This document shows positions 7,443 through 7,913 of a DNA stretch of 7,913 bases, piece after piece (position 1 is the stretch's first letter; the number at the start of each line of letters is the position of its first letter). The notes beneath the pieces are model-generated. The model was not told where the DNA came from. It did no database searches and worked only from the letters and a program-made list of their open reading frames with translations. The stretch comes from Desulfobacteraceae bacterium (lineage in GTDB: Bacteria; Desulfobacterota; Desulfobacteria; Desulfobacterales; SURF-7): assembly GCA_030619585.1 (NCBI GenBank), contig JAUXBD010000047.1, positions 1 to 7,913 on the forward strand, read 5' to 3'. The position numbers and the translations under genes are program-made.

Positions 7443-7682
7443 TTAAAGCTCCTCACCAAGATCCTCAATCAATATTATATTTTCTTTCAAAACGAACAGG
7501 GTTTTGTCTTTATTTGTGCCTCCGTTATATATCATGATAAATTCTTCTCCATGTTTATGCAAATAATCGGATAGCCTATCAAAACCCAGTATGTTTAAAC
7601 TACCTGTAACGCTTTCGCCGTCAACGGTTTGCACCCTGACTTTCCAACTTTGGTTTTGGATTTTATAAGTTTTCTTACTCAT
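7443..7682 (-). CDS. Small hypothetical protein (79 aa), beta-rich, possibly DUF6812-like
   Basis: This small soluble protein has alternating beta-type segments: WKVRVQTVDG, VTGSLNILG, EFIMIYNGG, KTLFVLKEN and IILIEDLGEEL. The order is 'RVxTxDGExxxGxLN', then 'RLSDYL', then 'FIxIYNG', then 'KTLFVxKxxIxxIE'. This resembles small Sm-like or DUF6812-type domains that I know from memory, but the assignment is unconfirmed and no function follows from it. The start is well supported: AGGAGG (7692-7687) lies 4 bases before the ATG, and the stop is TAA. It is the first gene of a minus-strand pair with the 73-residue protein. Candidate promoter elements lie upstream between 7728 and 7782. Confidence 0.75.
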   Translation of the reverse strand: MSKKTYKIQNQSWKVRVQTVDGESVTGSLNILGFDRLSDYLHKHGEEFIMIYNGGTNKDKTLFVLKENIILIEDLGEEL

Positions 7683-7753
7683 TAGTCCTCCTGAAAATTA
7701 ATGTCCTTCAAAACAGCATTTTTTTAAATTATAACTTGCTATTCCTAATGTGA

Positions 7754-7782
7754 TGCATAACGGAAAACCTCTTTTATGTCAA
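7754..7782 (-). promoter_or_regulatory. Candidate sigma70-type promoter for the small minus-strand operon
   Basis: On the minus strand, a perfect -35 TTGACA (7782-7777) is followed after 17 bases by TATGCA (7759-7754), a weak -10. A perfect TATAAT also occurs at 7733-7728, about 45 bases before the 79-residue gene's ATG, but without a good -35. Either could drive the pair. No mapping data are available from sequence alone. Confidence 0.35.
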
Positions 7783-7882
7783 ACAATAACAAGCAGCAGT
7801 GCTTCTAATTCCGACATTTATTTTATGCGGTAAAACTATTCATAGATACATTTTATTGTGTTGCATGTTTAATCTTTTAATC

Positions 7883-7909
7883 TTGACAAATATGCCGTAT
7901 ATCCATAAT
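7883..7909 (+). promoter_or_regulatory. Candidate promoter reading rightward off the window
   Basis: TTGACA (7883-7888) and CATAAT (7904-7909, 5 of 6 to consensus) are separated by 15 bases, shorter than the usual 16-18. The region is AT-rich, so chance is possible. If real, it serves a gene beyond base 7913 that is divergent from the small minus-strand operon. Confidence 0.3.
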
Positions 7910-7913
7910 TCAA

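Overview
The window looks like a chromosomal piece of an anaerobic Desulfobacterota-type bacterium, most likely a sulfate reducer of the Desulfobacterales or a relative. This rests on three things. There is a very long acyl-CoA dehydratase activase-related fusion protein. A QueG-like double [4Fe-4S] protein sits directly downstream of it. A GEMM-I type cyclic-dinucleotide riboswitch, a class common in this phylum, lies at the left edge. No rRNA, tRNA, CRISPR array, insertion sequence or phage gene was recognised, and the organism call is inference.

Left edge (1-760). On the minus strand, about 97 down to 24, is a probable GEMM-I aptamer reading out of the window, so the gene it controls is not visible. 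About 200 bases with no recognised feature follow. Next comes an AT-rich ORF of unknown function (306-653, GTG start, about 30% G+C against the mid-40s next door), then an AT-rich inverted repeat.

Centre (760-6363). A 1469-residue cytoplasmic protein joins two HgdC-like (BadF/BadG ASKHA) modules, a DUF2229 region and an HgdB-like carboxy-terminal region. The second ASKHA module has intact ATPase motifs. The first has lost them but keeps its cluster cysteines. After 75 bases comes a QueG-like double-cluster Fe-S protein with a C-terminal HEAT-like tail. It is intact in one frame except for a single in-frame TAG at codon 156. This is either a nonsense mutation, a sequencing error or a recoded (for example pyrrolysine) codon.

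Right part (6428-7913). A co-directional EI24/CysZ-type membrane protein ends 23 bases before a convergent two-gene minus-strand unit encoding small proteins of 79 and 73 residues with unknown function. Upstream of that unit is a candidate promoter. A second TTGACA promoter-like element points rightward off the window.

Taken together, the plus-strand genes suggest low-potential redox and Fe-S chemistry: ATP-driven electron transfer of the 2-hydroxyacyl-CoA dehydratase or benzoyl-CoA reductase activator kind, next to a possible cobalamin/Fe-S reductase. Nothing here identifies the substrate. The best candidates for something unusual are the TAG inside the otherwise intact Fe-S gene and the riboswitch at the left edge.
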